DNA from: Candidatus Bathyarchaeota archaeon
GTDB taxonomy: Archaea; Thermoproteota; Bathyarchaeia; Bathyarchaeales; SOJC01
Length of the DNA stretch: 32,539 nt
Reading direction: 5' to 3'
Assembly (NCBI GenBank): GCA_020345645.1
Contig: CP070765.1
Span: 903,372-935,910 of the forward strand
The translations under genes were made by a program, and so were the position numbers. The notes below the pieces were generated by a model. The model had not been told where the DNA came from. It worked only from the letters and a program-made list of their open reading frames with translations, and ran no database searches. Positions 1 through 7,157 of this stretch are shown here, one piece after another (the stretch's first letter is position 1; every line of letters starts with the position of its first letter).

Positions 1-143
1 GTTCGCATAATTCCCTCCAACCAAGATCCTCCTCTGAAGACTACTCCGATGACTGTGCACTTACCGGGCTGATGCGGAACAAAGAATCCATCGTCAACTC
101 CTAGGATTCTGATCTCCGGCTTCACCGCCCTGAGCTTCCTCAA
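1..143 (-). CDS. DUF99 / endonuclease dU-like protein (N-terminal fragment)
   Basis: Only the N-terminal part is present; the rest lies beyond the left edge. Read on the minus strand it encodes KPEIRILGVDDGFF followed by a stretch ending CTVIGVVFRGGSWLEGIM. This matches the usual start of the archaeal DUF99 family, whose members have been described as endonucleases acting on deoxyuridine-containing DNA. I chose the TTG at 143 because AAGGAG lies 9 nt upstream (153-158) and a TATA-like GGTATAAGAGA at 191-201 predicts a transcript start near 170. An in-frame ATG at 179 would lie upstream of that start, so it is less likely. The gene is divergent from the RNase III-fold gene. The family call rests on the short motif only. 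Confidence 0.6.
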   Translation of the reverse strand, partial: MRKLRAVKPEIRILGVDDGFFVPHQPGKCTVIGVVFRGGSWLEGIMR

Positions 144-176
144 CTGTTTTCGCTCCTTAGCTAGGGCTGAGATGTA

Positions 177-201
177 CATATAATACACACTCTCTTATAC
201 C
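177..201. promoter_or_regulatory. Bidirectional promoter, DUF99 / RNase III-fold gene
   Basis: A plus-strand TATA-like CATATAATAC (177-186) predicts a start near 207, just before GGAGG (208-212) of the plus gene. A minus-strand TATA-like GGTATAAGAGA (191-201) predicts a start near 170. The two boxes lie within 25 bp. Confidence 0.5.
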
Positions 202-223
202 GTTGCAGGAGGACCTCTGCTCA

Positions 224-622
224 ATGTCACTAAGGAAAAAACTACTTGCATTTACACCTGTCCATAGAACTGTCCAGGAAGTTCTCGCTGACACAGCCCT
301 CGCAAGGCTAGGTGACGCCTACACGAACTTCATCTACTCTCTCTACTTATCTATCCAGAAAGGGAGCCCCACGGGGAAGAAGACTGGGGGAGCGATTCTA
401 TCTGAGGCTTTAAAACAAGTTGGTCTGAAATCTGCTACGCCATCAAGGATGGATCGGCATGGACTGGCAGATGCTGCTGAATCACTAATAGTCTATGTTT
501 GGTTAACTGGCTTAATGACTATTGGAGAAAGCGTAGAACTTATGGTGAAACACAAAGATTCTAGTGACGCTTTTGGGGCCCGTCTATCTAGGGCTAAGGA
601 ACGCGTTGAATCCTGCTTATGA
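224..622 (+). CDS. Small RNase III-fold family protein
   Basis: This 132-residue protein has two motifs placed as in the RNase III catalytic domain. ARLGDAYTNFIYSL (about 28-40, Asp31) resembles the FLGDAVL signature. LADAAESLIVYVWL (about 81-94, Asp83 and Glu86) resembles the second D-x-x-E helix. There is no double-stranded-RNA-binding domain, so it is about the size of the archaeal RNase III family proteins rather than bacterial Rnc. A role in structured-RNA processing is an inference from fold. I placed the start at ATG 224, behind GGAGG at 208-212; a TTG at 203 is upstream in frame. The 3' end overlaps the convergent rpoL stop by 6 nt. Confidence 0.6.
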   Translation: MSLRKKLLAFTPVHRTVQEVLADTALARLGDAYTNFIYSLYLSIQKGSPTGKKTGGAILSEALKQVGLKSATPSRMDRHGLADAAESLIVYVWLTGLMTIGESVELMVKHKDSSDAFGARLSRAKERVESCL

Positions 623-913
623 TTTCTGTTCAGGAAACGCTTTAGCTAAAGCTTTCTGGAATGCCTCAGTCTGCTTCTGCACTTCTCCTACAGCGTCCTC
701 AAGCACCTTTTCGGGGGTAATCCTAGTTCTACGAGCTGTTCGAACATAGACGCGCGGAACTGGAGTAAGAGGATGCGGGATATCGTACCCTGCAAAGTCT
801 ACTCGTTCATCACTGATTAGTGCTTCCTGAAGCACATTGCAGAGGGGGTGTCCCTCGCCTTCGATCTCAATCTCAAGTTCTTTCTGGTTTCTGCGCAGGA
901 CCTTTACTTTCAT
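617..913 (-). CDS. rpoL: DNA-directed RNA polymerase subunit L (Rpo11)
   Basis: This 98-residue protein is the archaeal homologue of eukaryotic Rpb11, which pairs with Rpo3/RpoD in the polymerase assembly platform. The diagnostic stretch is EIEGEGHPLCNVLQEALI (the GE-x-HTL-x-N-x-L type motif), followed by a YDIPHPL segment. Both are typical of Rpb11/RpoL, and the length is normal. I took ATG 913 as the start because GGTGA lies 5 nt upstream; a GTG at 922 is also in frame. The start overlaps the 3' end of csl4 by about 40 nt, so the gene is probably translationally coupled as the last member of the L10e operon. It ends tail to tail with the RNase III-fold gene. Confidence 0.93.
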   Translation of the reverse strand: MKVKVLRRNQKELEIEIEGEGHPLCNVLQEALISDERVDFAGYDIPHPLTPVPRVYVRTARRTRITPEKVLEDAVGEVQKQTEAFQKALAKAFPEQKS

Positions 914-1511
914 ATTCTTCACCTAAATCGGAGATGTTTGTTTCCCCGTAGTCTTCAGCCGTTTTGCGTTTCTCGACTTTGCCACAGTTGGCACACTGCA
1001 TCTTATAGCGTTTTTGCTCAAGCAAGTGACAACATTGTGAACAGAATGCATATAGTACTCCTAGACGTCGTTCAGCCATGGAGAGGTGGTTAAGTCGGTT
1101 TGTCTGGCTGATTACTTTAGCACGTATGATGTCTCCAGCCTTGCACACGTCGTAGATCGAATCCACGTAGGATTGGCTTGCATCTGAAATGTACACAAGT
1201 CCTGTGAAAACACCTGAGAGTAGATCCTTCCCAATTTTTAATATTCGAATGATAGCGGTCTTACTTTGCAGTTTCGAGACCTGACCAACTACGTATGAAC
1301 CGACTTGTGGAACTTTTACCCCTTTTTTCGCGGGGAAGATTGAAACCGTTCGGTTTTGCATATCAAGCAACGTTCGTCCACTAACTTTTGCGAAGATTTT
1401 CCCTTTGTCCACATACGTGCCCGATCCTGCTGTGAATTCTTCGATGACTCCTAGGAAACTCCCCGGGACAACCCATTGTCCACTTCCCCTAGAAGGGGAC
1501 TCGTTTTTCAT
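873..1511 (-). CDS. csl4: Exosome RNA-binding subunit Csl4
   Basis: This 212-residue cap subunit of the archaeal RNA exosome binds RNA and recruits it to the Rrp41/Rrp42 ring. Order of domains: an N-terminal beta domain (about 12-60), an S1 domain (about 65-145, including GDIIRAKVIS), and a C-terminal zinc ribbon with CSQC and CANC about 11 residues apart. All match archaeal Csl4. The extra tail after the ribbon (about 25 residues) overlaps rpoL. The ATG at 1511 overlaps the stop of a 41-codon ORF (ATGA). AAGGAG at 1523-1528 is a possible ribosome site, though its 11-nt spacing is long. Linkage to rpoL, dph2 and a METTL5-like gene is a recurring archaeal arrangement. Confidence 0.92.
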   Translation of the reverse strand: MKNESPSRGSGQWVVPGSFLGVIEEFTAGSGTYVDKGKIFAKVSGRTLLDMQNRTVSIFPAKKGVKVPQVGSYVVGQVSKLQSKTAIIRILKIGKDLLSGVFTGLVYISDASQSYVDSIYDVCKAGDIIRAKVISQTNRLNHLSMAERRLGVLYAFCSQCCHLLEQKRYKMQCANCGKVEKRKTAEDYGETNISDLGEEYESKGPAQKPERT

Positions 1512-1633
1512 ATTTTTCTTTGCTCCTTTAATACGTGTAATATCAGGAACCGACCTTCTTGAAGGCTCGTTTGATGATGTAGTCTTTCAACGGTGTTCAC
1601 TTCAATAAATCTTTTTACAGCTTGACTAACCAT
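1508..1633 (-). CDS. Unrecognised 41-residue small protein between METTL5-like and Csl4 genes
   Basis: This small ORF fills the otherwise empty gap of the operon. It starts with ATG at 1633, has GGTGA at 1642-1646 (spacing 8 nt), and its first codons overlap the METTL5-like stop. Its TGA overlaps the csl4 ATG as ATGA. The product begins MVSQAVKRFIEVNT, ends VLKEQRKI, and is basic and probably helical. I do not recognise a family. Both junctions have the geometry of translational coupling, which is the main argument that it is real. Alternatively it is a chance reading frame used only to carry ribosomes to csl4. Confidence 0.45.
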   Translation of the reverse strand: MVSQAVKRFIEVNTVERLHHQTSLQEGRFLILHVLKEQRKI

Positions 1634-2330
1634 GTGCATCGTCACCGCCCGCCTCTATGATATAGAGATCAACGAAGAATTCGTGTTTAGGTTTCGTGTG
1701 GAAGTCGAATATGTGTGGAATCGCTGTCTTCACGGCGTAGACTGCTTTGATTGAGGCTCCGGCTTTCTCAACGAATCTTTCTATGAAGGATGATGGTGGA
1801 ACTAATGTGAGAGAAGGTGTTTGCTTACGACTTGTTCTCTTAAGTGCCATGATGTTTGCCCTGCTGCTTCTGTGTAGCGAGTAGATTCTGTGACCGACTT
1901 CCAAGGCTTTCTTGAGAAAAACTCGGTCGGCCTTTGCTCGTTGCACTCCAAAAGGAGGATTTTGGACCACAGTATCGAAGTACCCCCTTAGAGCTGAGAG
2001 CTCTGCTGTTATCCATTGAACGCAATCCCTCTGGAGTTGTTTCGCATTATTAACGGCTGCTTTTATGGCGACTCTATCAACATCTACTGCTACCACGTTT
2101 GCTGCTCCCAGTATCACTGAACCAATGGCTAATCTGCCTGTTCCGCACCCTAAATCAATCACGGTCTTCCCAATGATGTCTCCATAGGTGTACGCTGCAA
2201 GATACAATATTTCGGTGGCTGTTTCAACGGGTATTGTATACTGTTCTAAGTGGGCTCGTGGTTGTGGGTGGGGTGCGATTTTCGTAAGCAATATTTCTAA
2301 ATCTCGCTTTCGAACCAGCCTTCTCTGCAT
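1626..2330 (-). CDS. METTL5-like RNA N6-adenine methyltransferase
   Basis: This class I SAM-dependent methyltransferase of 234 residues has motif I VIDLGCGTGRLAIG, an acidic strand AVDVD, and the catalytic NPPF motif (VVQNPPFG), which is typical of N6-adenine methylases. Human METTL5 methylates 18S rRNA; an rRNA substrate for the archaeal relative is an inference. EQYTIP before motif I is also typical of this family. The start at ATG 2330 is preferred because GGGAGA lies about 6 nt upstream; ATG 2342 is four codons earlier. Either way the start lies inside the 3' end of dph2 (overlap about 34 nt), and the stop overlaps the 41-codon ORF. Confidence 0.85.
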   Translation of the reverse strand: MQRRLVRKRDLEILLTKIAPHPQPRAHLEQYTIPVETATEILYLAAYTYGDIIGKTVIDLGCGTGRLAIGSVILGAANVVAVDVDRVAIKAAVNNAKQLQRDCVQWITAELSALRGYFDTVVQNPPFGVQRAKADRVFLKKALEVGHRIYSLHRSSRANIMALKRTSRKQTPSLTLVPPSSFIERFVEKAGASIKAVYAVKTAIPHIFDFHTKPKHEFFVDLYIIEAGGDDAHG

Positions 2331-3304
2331 AGCGTCTCCCATTCCAATCGGTCAAACGCGACAAGTACTTCTCGTGGTGTAAGCACAGGTTTGTGAAATG
2401 AGTTATCTAGGGCAAGTCTTGGGCAAGCTGTGTTAATAAACGCGTTTAATGTGGGAAACTGCTGTAAGCCGTTTTCCGTGATCTCCCGCAGGACAAGGAT
2501 GGTAGCTTTCTTTCCCGAGTCTTCTACCAGTTTCTTGAGTTGCACAGCTCGGGCAAGTCTTTTCTGTCCGATCTTCAAGCCGACTATAACGCCGATCCGT
2601 TTCGCCTTCCTGAATTCGTGGATCTCTGCGAACCGCCTTCTCCACACTCTTTGAACTTCATCTTTTAAGAAGGCGACTTCTCCCGTGTACGGGTTCGCTG
2701 CAATTGTAGGGCGCGTAGTGGATAGTGCCACACCTAAAGCGTGGAACCTTCCCCCTCCTATGAACAGGAAGCCATCAACTTGGTCTACAATTGCTGTTAC
2801 ATTGTGTAGATTGCAGCCGGTTACTTGTCCTGGATACTTCAGAACCCCTGTGTCAGCCACAATTGCTTCTTTTCCTACTTCGGTGAGGACGACCTTTGCA
2901 TCCTCAAGAGCACGTGCATGTTGAAGTGTTGTCACCAAGCCTACTCTCTGCCATTCCTCAATGTAGTTGGATGCGTTTTTCACGACTTTCGAAACCGATT
3001 GCGTGGCTTTAGCGTCGATGAAGATAACTGGGATAGTGAACTGGGTATCCGTTTTACTGTGTCCAAAATGGACGATTAGATCTATTGCCAAGTTCTTTGC
3101 TTCATCGACCGTTACGTCGCAGGCTCCGTAGCACGGGTCAGCAGAGATGATGGGAAGTGCTCCTGTTCTTCCGAGGATCTCAGCTAATTGTGGACCGTGT
3201 TTCTTCAAGCCTTCAGGAAGCTGGATTAGAACCCTTTTCGCCTTTCTTTGTAAAACCTCGTTTATAATTCGTTTTTCTTCCAGATCGAATCCAGAGAATA
3301 ACAT
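2297..3304 (-). CDS. dph2: Diphthamide synthase Dph2 (2-(3-amino-3-carboxypropyl)histidine synthase)
   Basis: This protein catalyses the first step of diphthamide formation: a 3-amino-3-carboxypropyl group from S-adenosylmethionine is moved to a histidine of elongation factor aEF2 by noncanonical radical chemistry. The 335-residue length is typical of archaeal Dph2. The three cysteines that hold the 4Fe-4S cluster are visible: Cys58 in DPCYGAC, Cys164 in TGCNLHN and Cys294 in NTACPRL. The N-terminal VLIQLPEGLKKHG segment is also family-typical. The ATG at 3304 lies 26 nt after the PEP synthase stop, without an obvious Shine-Dalgarno. Its neighbours are other translation and RNA genes, which fits. 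Confidence 0.92.
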   Translation of the reverse strand: MLFSGFDLEEKRIINEVLQRKAKRVLIQLPEGLKKHGPQLAEILGRTGALPIISADPCYGACDVTVDEAKNLAIDLIVHFGHSKTDTQFTIPVIFIDAKATQSVSKVVKNASNYIEEWQRVGLVTTLQHARALEDAKVVLTEVGKEAIVADTGVLKYPGQVTGCNLHNVTAIVDQVDGFLFIGGGRFHALGVALSTTRPTIAANPYTGEVAFLKDEVQRVWRRRFAEIHEFRKAKRIGVIVGLKIGQKRLARAVQLKKLVEDSGKKATILVLREITENGLQQFPTLNAFINTACPRLALDNSFHKPVLTPREVLVAFDRLEWETLCREGWFESEI

Positions 3305-3330
3305 GTGAAGATAGCGCTCTATTGCGTTGC

Positions 3331-5757
3331 CTACTTTCTCTTGAAGTCTTTGATGGGTTGCAGATTGAATTCTGATGTGATTTTTTGGCTTGCGGTTGAG
3401 TGTTCAAGCAGAATCTTCTGCTCGATACTCGCTACTAATCTTCTCGTTGTAATGAGTGCATCGTTGTTGACTGAGATACTATCTATCCCACATCTCACTA
3501 GGAACTCGGTGAAGTCTGGGAGGTTAGACGGACCTTCACCGCAGATCGAGACCGTTACTCCATGTTCGTGTGCTGTTCTGATCAAGTGGGCAAGTATGCG
3601 CTTGATGGCAGGATCGCGTTCATCGAAGTAGCCCATTTGCCCGAGTCGTTCAGAGTCTCGATCTATCATTAGGATGCCTTGGGTCATGTCGTTTGAACCG
3701 ATTGAGAATCCGTCGCAGAGTTGTGAGAACTCGTCTGCCATTATGGCAATGGATGGGGTTTCCGCCATGAACCATACTTGGAAGTCTGCTGTGCTCTCCA
3801 AGCCTTCTTCTTTCATTATTCCTAGGCACTTCTTTGCTTCCCAAAGGGTTCTGATCACTGGGAGCATTACCCATATGTTTTTCAGCCTCCATTCGTCTCG
3901 GCATCTGCATATGGCTTTGCATTCTAGCCTGAAGGCTTCTTCATACCACGTGCTTATGTAGCGGCTTGCTCCTCGCCAGCCCAACATTGGATTGGCTTCT
4001 TCGATCTCATGTTTCTCCCCACCCTTGAGGTCTCGGTACTCGTTTGTCTTGAAATCGCTGAATCGAACCACTACAGGTCTTGGCTGAATTGCCCTGGCGA
4101 CTTTTGCTATGCCATCCGCTAGCCCTTCCACAAACTTCTCTCCTTCTCCTTTCTCAAGGAGATGTAGCGGATGCTCCCCGATGTGGCTGGCGAGGATGAA
4201 TTCTATACGCATTAGCCCGATGCCATCGAATGGAAGGTTACGGTATTCCTCGATTTTTTCAGGGATCCCTAGATTCATGAGGATTTTAGTGGCAGTGATC
4301 GGCGGACTTCCTATTGCAGTACCTTGTACAAGCGAAATAGGTGCATCTAAACGCACACCACTAGCTACAGCTCCCTTGTAGACAACGCCATTTCTGGCGT
4401 CAACCGTATAGGTTTGACCTGAAACCATTTTTTCCGTAGCGTTAGTTGTACCGACAATACAAGGGATTCCGAGTTCTCGGCTTACAATAGCAGCGTGGGC
4501 GGTGACACCTCCTTTGTCGGTTACGATGGCGTTGGCGAGTTTCATAAAAGGGACAAAGTCGGGGGTCGTCATTGTGGTGACAAGAACGTCTCCTTTTTTC
4601 ACTTCACTTGACGCCTCATCTGGAGTCAGTACGACCTTTGCGACTCCAATTCCAATGTCTCGCTTTCCAGCTGCTAAGCCTGATGTAACTACTTCCATCT
4701 GCTCGGTTTGGGATACTGTTTGACTCTCTTCTTCCTCTTTCCGTTTCTTCGTATATACTGTCTCTGGTCTGGACTGGACGATGAAGATGTTTCGGGGGCT
4801 TGCTAGATCACGGTCGACAGCCCACTCAATATCTTGTGGTACACCATAGTGGTCGCTTATCAAGCTTCCAAGTTTAGCTAGTCGGTGAATCTCTTCATCA
4901 GTAAGGCATGGCGTTTTCTGCCTCTCAGAGGGTACAGGTATGTGTTCCGTTTTCCCCGTCTTCTGATCACGCTTATATTCGGTGGTCTTCGCTGCGATTT
5001 TTCGCTCAATGATCTTTAGGTTCTTTTTATTTACCACAAAATGATCTGGTATGATTGCTCCTGATACAACGGCTTCACCGAGACCCCATGAGCCTTCGAT
5101 CACTATTTGGTCTCGATCTCCGGTGACTGGGTTAATTGTGAACATTACTCCTGCTGTGCGCGCGTTTACCATCTTCTGTACTCCAACACTGATGAGCACA
5201 TCTTCGTGTTTGAAGCCTTTCTCAGTTCGATAGAAGATCGCTCTCGGTGTGAAAAGGCTTGACCAGCATTTGGTGGTCCTGTCAATTAAGTCGTGTTCAC
5301 CTGTAATATTCAGGAAAGTCTCTTGTTGTCCGGCGAATGAAGCATCTGGGAGATCCTCAGCTGTAGCGCTAGATCGAACAGCTACAGGCACATTTGGAAT
5401 CTGAGTTCTCTTCTCAAGTTCATGATAAGCTGCTTGGATTTCTTTGACGATAACTTCTGGAACCTCTGTCTCCTCGATCAACTTTCGAATCTTTTTTGAG
5501 GCTTCTCGGTAATGGGTTGGGTTCCTAGGATCAGTAACGGTATCTTCGATGATCTTGTAGATCCGTAGGTCGATTTCCATCTCGTTGATGAACTTGTTAT
5601 ACGCTTGGGCTGTTATTGCGAATCCAGGAGGGACTGGAATCTTAGACTTCATCATCTCTCCTAGATTCGCATTTTTTCCTCCAACAAGTGGTATGTCGTC
5701 TTTTGACAAGTCTTCAAGCCAGATGATAGTGGCGTCTTCCATTTCTTGAGGATTCAC
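3331..5757 (-). CDS. ppsA: Phosphoenolpyruvate synthase
   Basis: It converts pyruvate and ATP to phosphoenolpyruvate, AMP and phosphate, the entry to gluconeogenesis. At 808 residues it is close to the usual 790-820. Order of domains: N-terminal ATP-grasp part (LVGGKNANLGEM near 25, AVRSSATAEDLPDASFAGQQ near 130), the phosphohistidine domain with GGVTAHAAIVSRELGIPCI (catalytic His near 420), and the C-terminal barrel with GSNDMTQ and SICGEGPSN (catalytic Cys near 740). The start is GTG 5757, sharing GTGA with the L10e stop; ATG 5742 is an in-frame alternative. Its place between L10e and Dph2 is unusual because it ties carbon metabolism to translation genes. Confidence 0.95.
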   Translation of the reverse strand: MNPQEMEDATIIWLEDLSKDDIPLVGGKNANLGEMMKSKIPVPPGFAITAQAYNKFINEMEIDLRIYKIIEDTVTDPRNPTHYREASKKIRKLIEETEVPEVIVKEIQAAYHELEKRTQIPNVPVAVRSSATAEDLPDASFAGQQETFLNITGEHDLIDRTTKCWSSLFTPRAIFYRTEKGFKHEDVLISVGVQKMVNARTAGVMFTINPVTGDRDQIVIEGSWGLGEAVVSGAIIPDHFVVNKKNLKIIERKIAAKTTEYKRDQKTGKTEHIPVPSERQKTPCLTDEEIHRLAKLGSLISDHYGVPQDIEWAVDRDLASPRNIFIVQSRPETVYTKKRKEEEESQTVSQTEQMEVVTSGLAAGKRDIGIGVAKVVLTPDEASSEVKKGDVLVTTMTTPDFVPFMKLANAIVTDKGGVTAHAAIVSRELGIPCIVGTTNATEKMVSGQTYTVDARNGVVYKGAVASGVRLDAPISLVQGTAIGSPPITATKILMNLGIPEKIEEYRNLPFDGIGLMRIEFILASHIGEHPLHLLEKGEGEKFVEGLADGIAKVARAIQPRPVVVRFSDFKTNEYRDLKGGEKHEIEEANPMLGWRGASRYISTWYEEAFRLECKAICRCRDEWRLKNIWVMLPVIRTLWEAKKCLGIMKEEGLESTADFQVWFMAETPSIAIMADEFSQLCDGFSIGSNDMTQGILMIDRDSERLGQMGYFDERDPAIKRILAHLIRTAHEHGVTVSICGEGPSNLPDFTEFLVRCGIDSISVNNDALITTRRLVASIEQKILLEHSTASQKITSEFNLQPIKDFKRK

Positions 5758-6263
5758 GGGTTACTCTTCCGCTTTTCGATTGTAATGCGACATGGGATCG
5801 GGAGCTTGGCTCCTCCACGTTTCAATGCCTGCTTTGCGGTCTCTATGGCGGTCTCATTGACTCCTACTTCGATTATAGGTTGCTGAACTTTCACTCGAGC
5901 GGCTGTCCCTATTGGTTTGCCGAATGCTCGACGCATTCCATCTTGTAGCCTATCTGCGTGTGCGCCGAAGATCATCTTGTTCTCTCTTAGAATAACGTGC
6001 GGATAAGGTAGAATTTTAAGGAAGTAGGCTTCTCCGAGATTGGTAGACAAGTGGCGATTTGAAGCTATTCTCGCAGCTTCAAGAGCATTATGGCGGATTT
6101 GAGCACTTTCCAAGGCGATGAGTTCCGCTTTAATAGGAAATTCAGTCTCCGTATCCCCCATGGTGAATTTCACGATCTTTGAGGGAGGAGCACTCTTCGC
6201 ATACTTCTTTCTCGTATATGATTGTCCCTTGACCTCGCGATAATTTTTCGCTTTCATCGCCAT
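5754..6263 (-). CDS. rpl10e: Large-subunit ribosomal protein L10e (uL16 family)
   Basis: This structural protein of the 50S subunit is the archaeal/eukaryotic L10e (bacterial L16 equivalent) near the tRNA-binding corridor. Family-typical stretches are KNYREVKGQSYTRKKY at the N-terminus, ENKMIFGAHADRLQDGMRRAFGKP in the middle, and a basic end. Candidate starts are ATG 6275, 6263 and 6257. A TATA-like TATTTAAATG at 6291-6300 predicts a transcript start near 6267-6272, which disfavours 6275. ATG 6263 gives the usual spacing to the conserved YR-x-x-KG. It is the first gene of the operon running to rpoL. Confidence 0.93.
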   Translation of the reverse strand: MAMKAKNYREVKGQSYTRKKYAKSAPPSKIVKFTMGDTETEFPIKAELIALESAQIRHNALEAARIASNRHLSTNLGEAYFLKILPYPHVILRENKMIFGAHADRLQDGMRRAFGKPIGTAARVKVQQPIIEVGVNETAIETAKQALKRGGAKLPIPCRITIEKRKSNP

Positions 6264-6290
6264 TTCCTTGACCATAGCCAGGATCGCCAG

Positions 6291-6300
6291 TATTTAAATG
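6291..6300 (-). promoter_or_regulatory. TATA box of the L10e-to-RpoL operon
   Basis: On the minus strand this reads CATTTAAATA, centred 31 nt before ATG 6263, so transcripts should start almost at the start codon. It is the only clear promoter I see before the seven-gene block; later junctions are overlaps or short gaps. Confidence 0.5.
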
Positions 6301-6423
6301 TTGATTGGAAAGGCGGTTAGGTTACTGTCCTATAATGTGAGTTAAAAACCATGATAACTTACTATTCTGCATCGAGAGTTTCTAATGTGGAGACCGTACT
6401 GAGCCTAGGTGGCTGTGTTATCC

Positions 6424-6981
6424 TTACGAGCGCTTAGAATCAGCAACCTCTTCTAATTTCTCTCTCCAATCAGTCTCCTCTTGAATCAGTAATTCCTTGA
6501 GATCTTCTAGGCTGTACTCTTTTTCTCCAACCCCTTCTTCTCTCATGTAAACCTTTTTCAAGCCAGCATTGATGATCTCTTTCCTACAGATGATACATGG
6601 TCCATAAATTTCGTTGTTTTTCTCCCCATTGCTGTAGGCATCCCTGACTTTTTCACTTGAAATATACATCTCACCATCAACTATTCTGGCTCCGGTTCTA
6701 GCTGCGTTTATTATGGCGTTTTGTTCTGCATGAACGCTTCTACAGAGTTCATAGCGTTGCCCTGAAGGTATACTCAGTTGGGTTCTCAGGCATTTACCAG
6801 TTTGAAGGCAATGAGCCATCCCCCTTGGGGCACCTGAATAGCCATCGCTAATTTGGACACCTTCTTTGTCTATAATGATTGCACCCACCTTTCTTCTCAG
6901 GCAAGTTGATCTTTCAGCGACCACTCTTGCCCGGTTCATGAAATGTTCGTGCTTATTAGGTCGTGATCTTTTATGACTCAC
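6424..6981 (-). CDS. Deoxycytidylate (dCMP) deaminase family protein
   Basis: This zinc-dependent deaminase is predicted to turn dCMP into dUMP for dTMP synthesis. The 185-residue sequence has the catalytic HAEQNAI (His84, proton-shuttle Glu86) and PCIIC (Cys129, Cys132). The N-terminal FMNRARVVAERSTCLRRKVGA and YSGAPRGMAHC segments are typical of dCMP deaminases rather than cytidine deaminases. An insertion of about 14 residues (roughly 110-127, KVRDAYSNGEKNNEIYG) precedes the PC-x-x-C motif, where most relatives are shorter. The start is GTG 6981; the next in-frame ATG is inside the conserved N-terminus. A TATA-like box at 7041-7050 gives a leader of about 40 nt. Confidence 0.88.
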   Translation of the reverse strand: MSHKRSRPNKHEHFMNRARVVAERSTCLRRKVGAIIIDKEGVQISDGYSGAPRGMAHCLQTGKCLRTQLSIPSGQRYELCRSVHAEQNAIINAARTGARIVDGEMYISSEKVRDAYSNGEKNNEIYGPCIICRKEIINAGLKKVYMREEGVGEKEYSLEDLKELLIQEETDWREKLEEVADSKRS

Positions 6982-7040
6982 CGTTTTTCCCCATCTTTAT
7001 GTCGCATTATGGAATTATGAAAAACATACTTACAAGGATT

Positions 7041-7050
7041 GCTTTTATAG
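7041..7050 (-). promoter_or_regulatory. TATA box of dCMP deaminase gene
   Basis: The minus strand reads CTATAAAAGC, predicting transcription from about 7020, roughly 40 nt before GTG 6981. I see nothing else of note between 6982 and 7157. Confidence 0.45.
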
Positions 7051-7157
7051 GATAGCCCTTTTCACACGTGCACTCGTAATCTACGATCACGAGGTCCATA
7101 GTAATAGGTTGAAATGAAAAATCTCGATGAGCTGTCTCTGTTAATAAAGTGGGGCCC

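Noticed and set aside
848-1093. 81-codon plus-strand ORF over rpoL and csl4
   Set aside because: It is antisense to two well-supported genes and its product resembles no domain.
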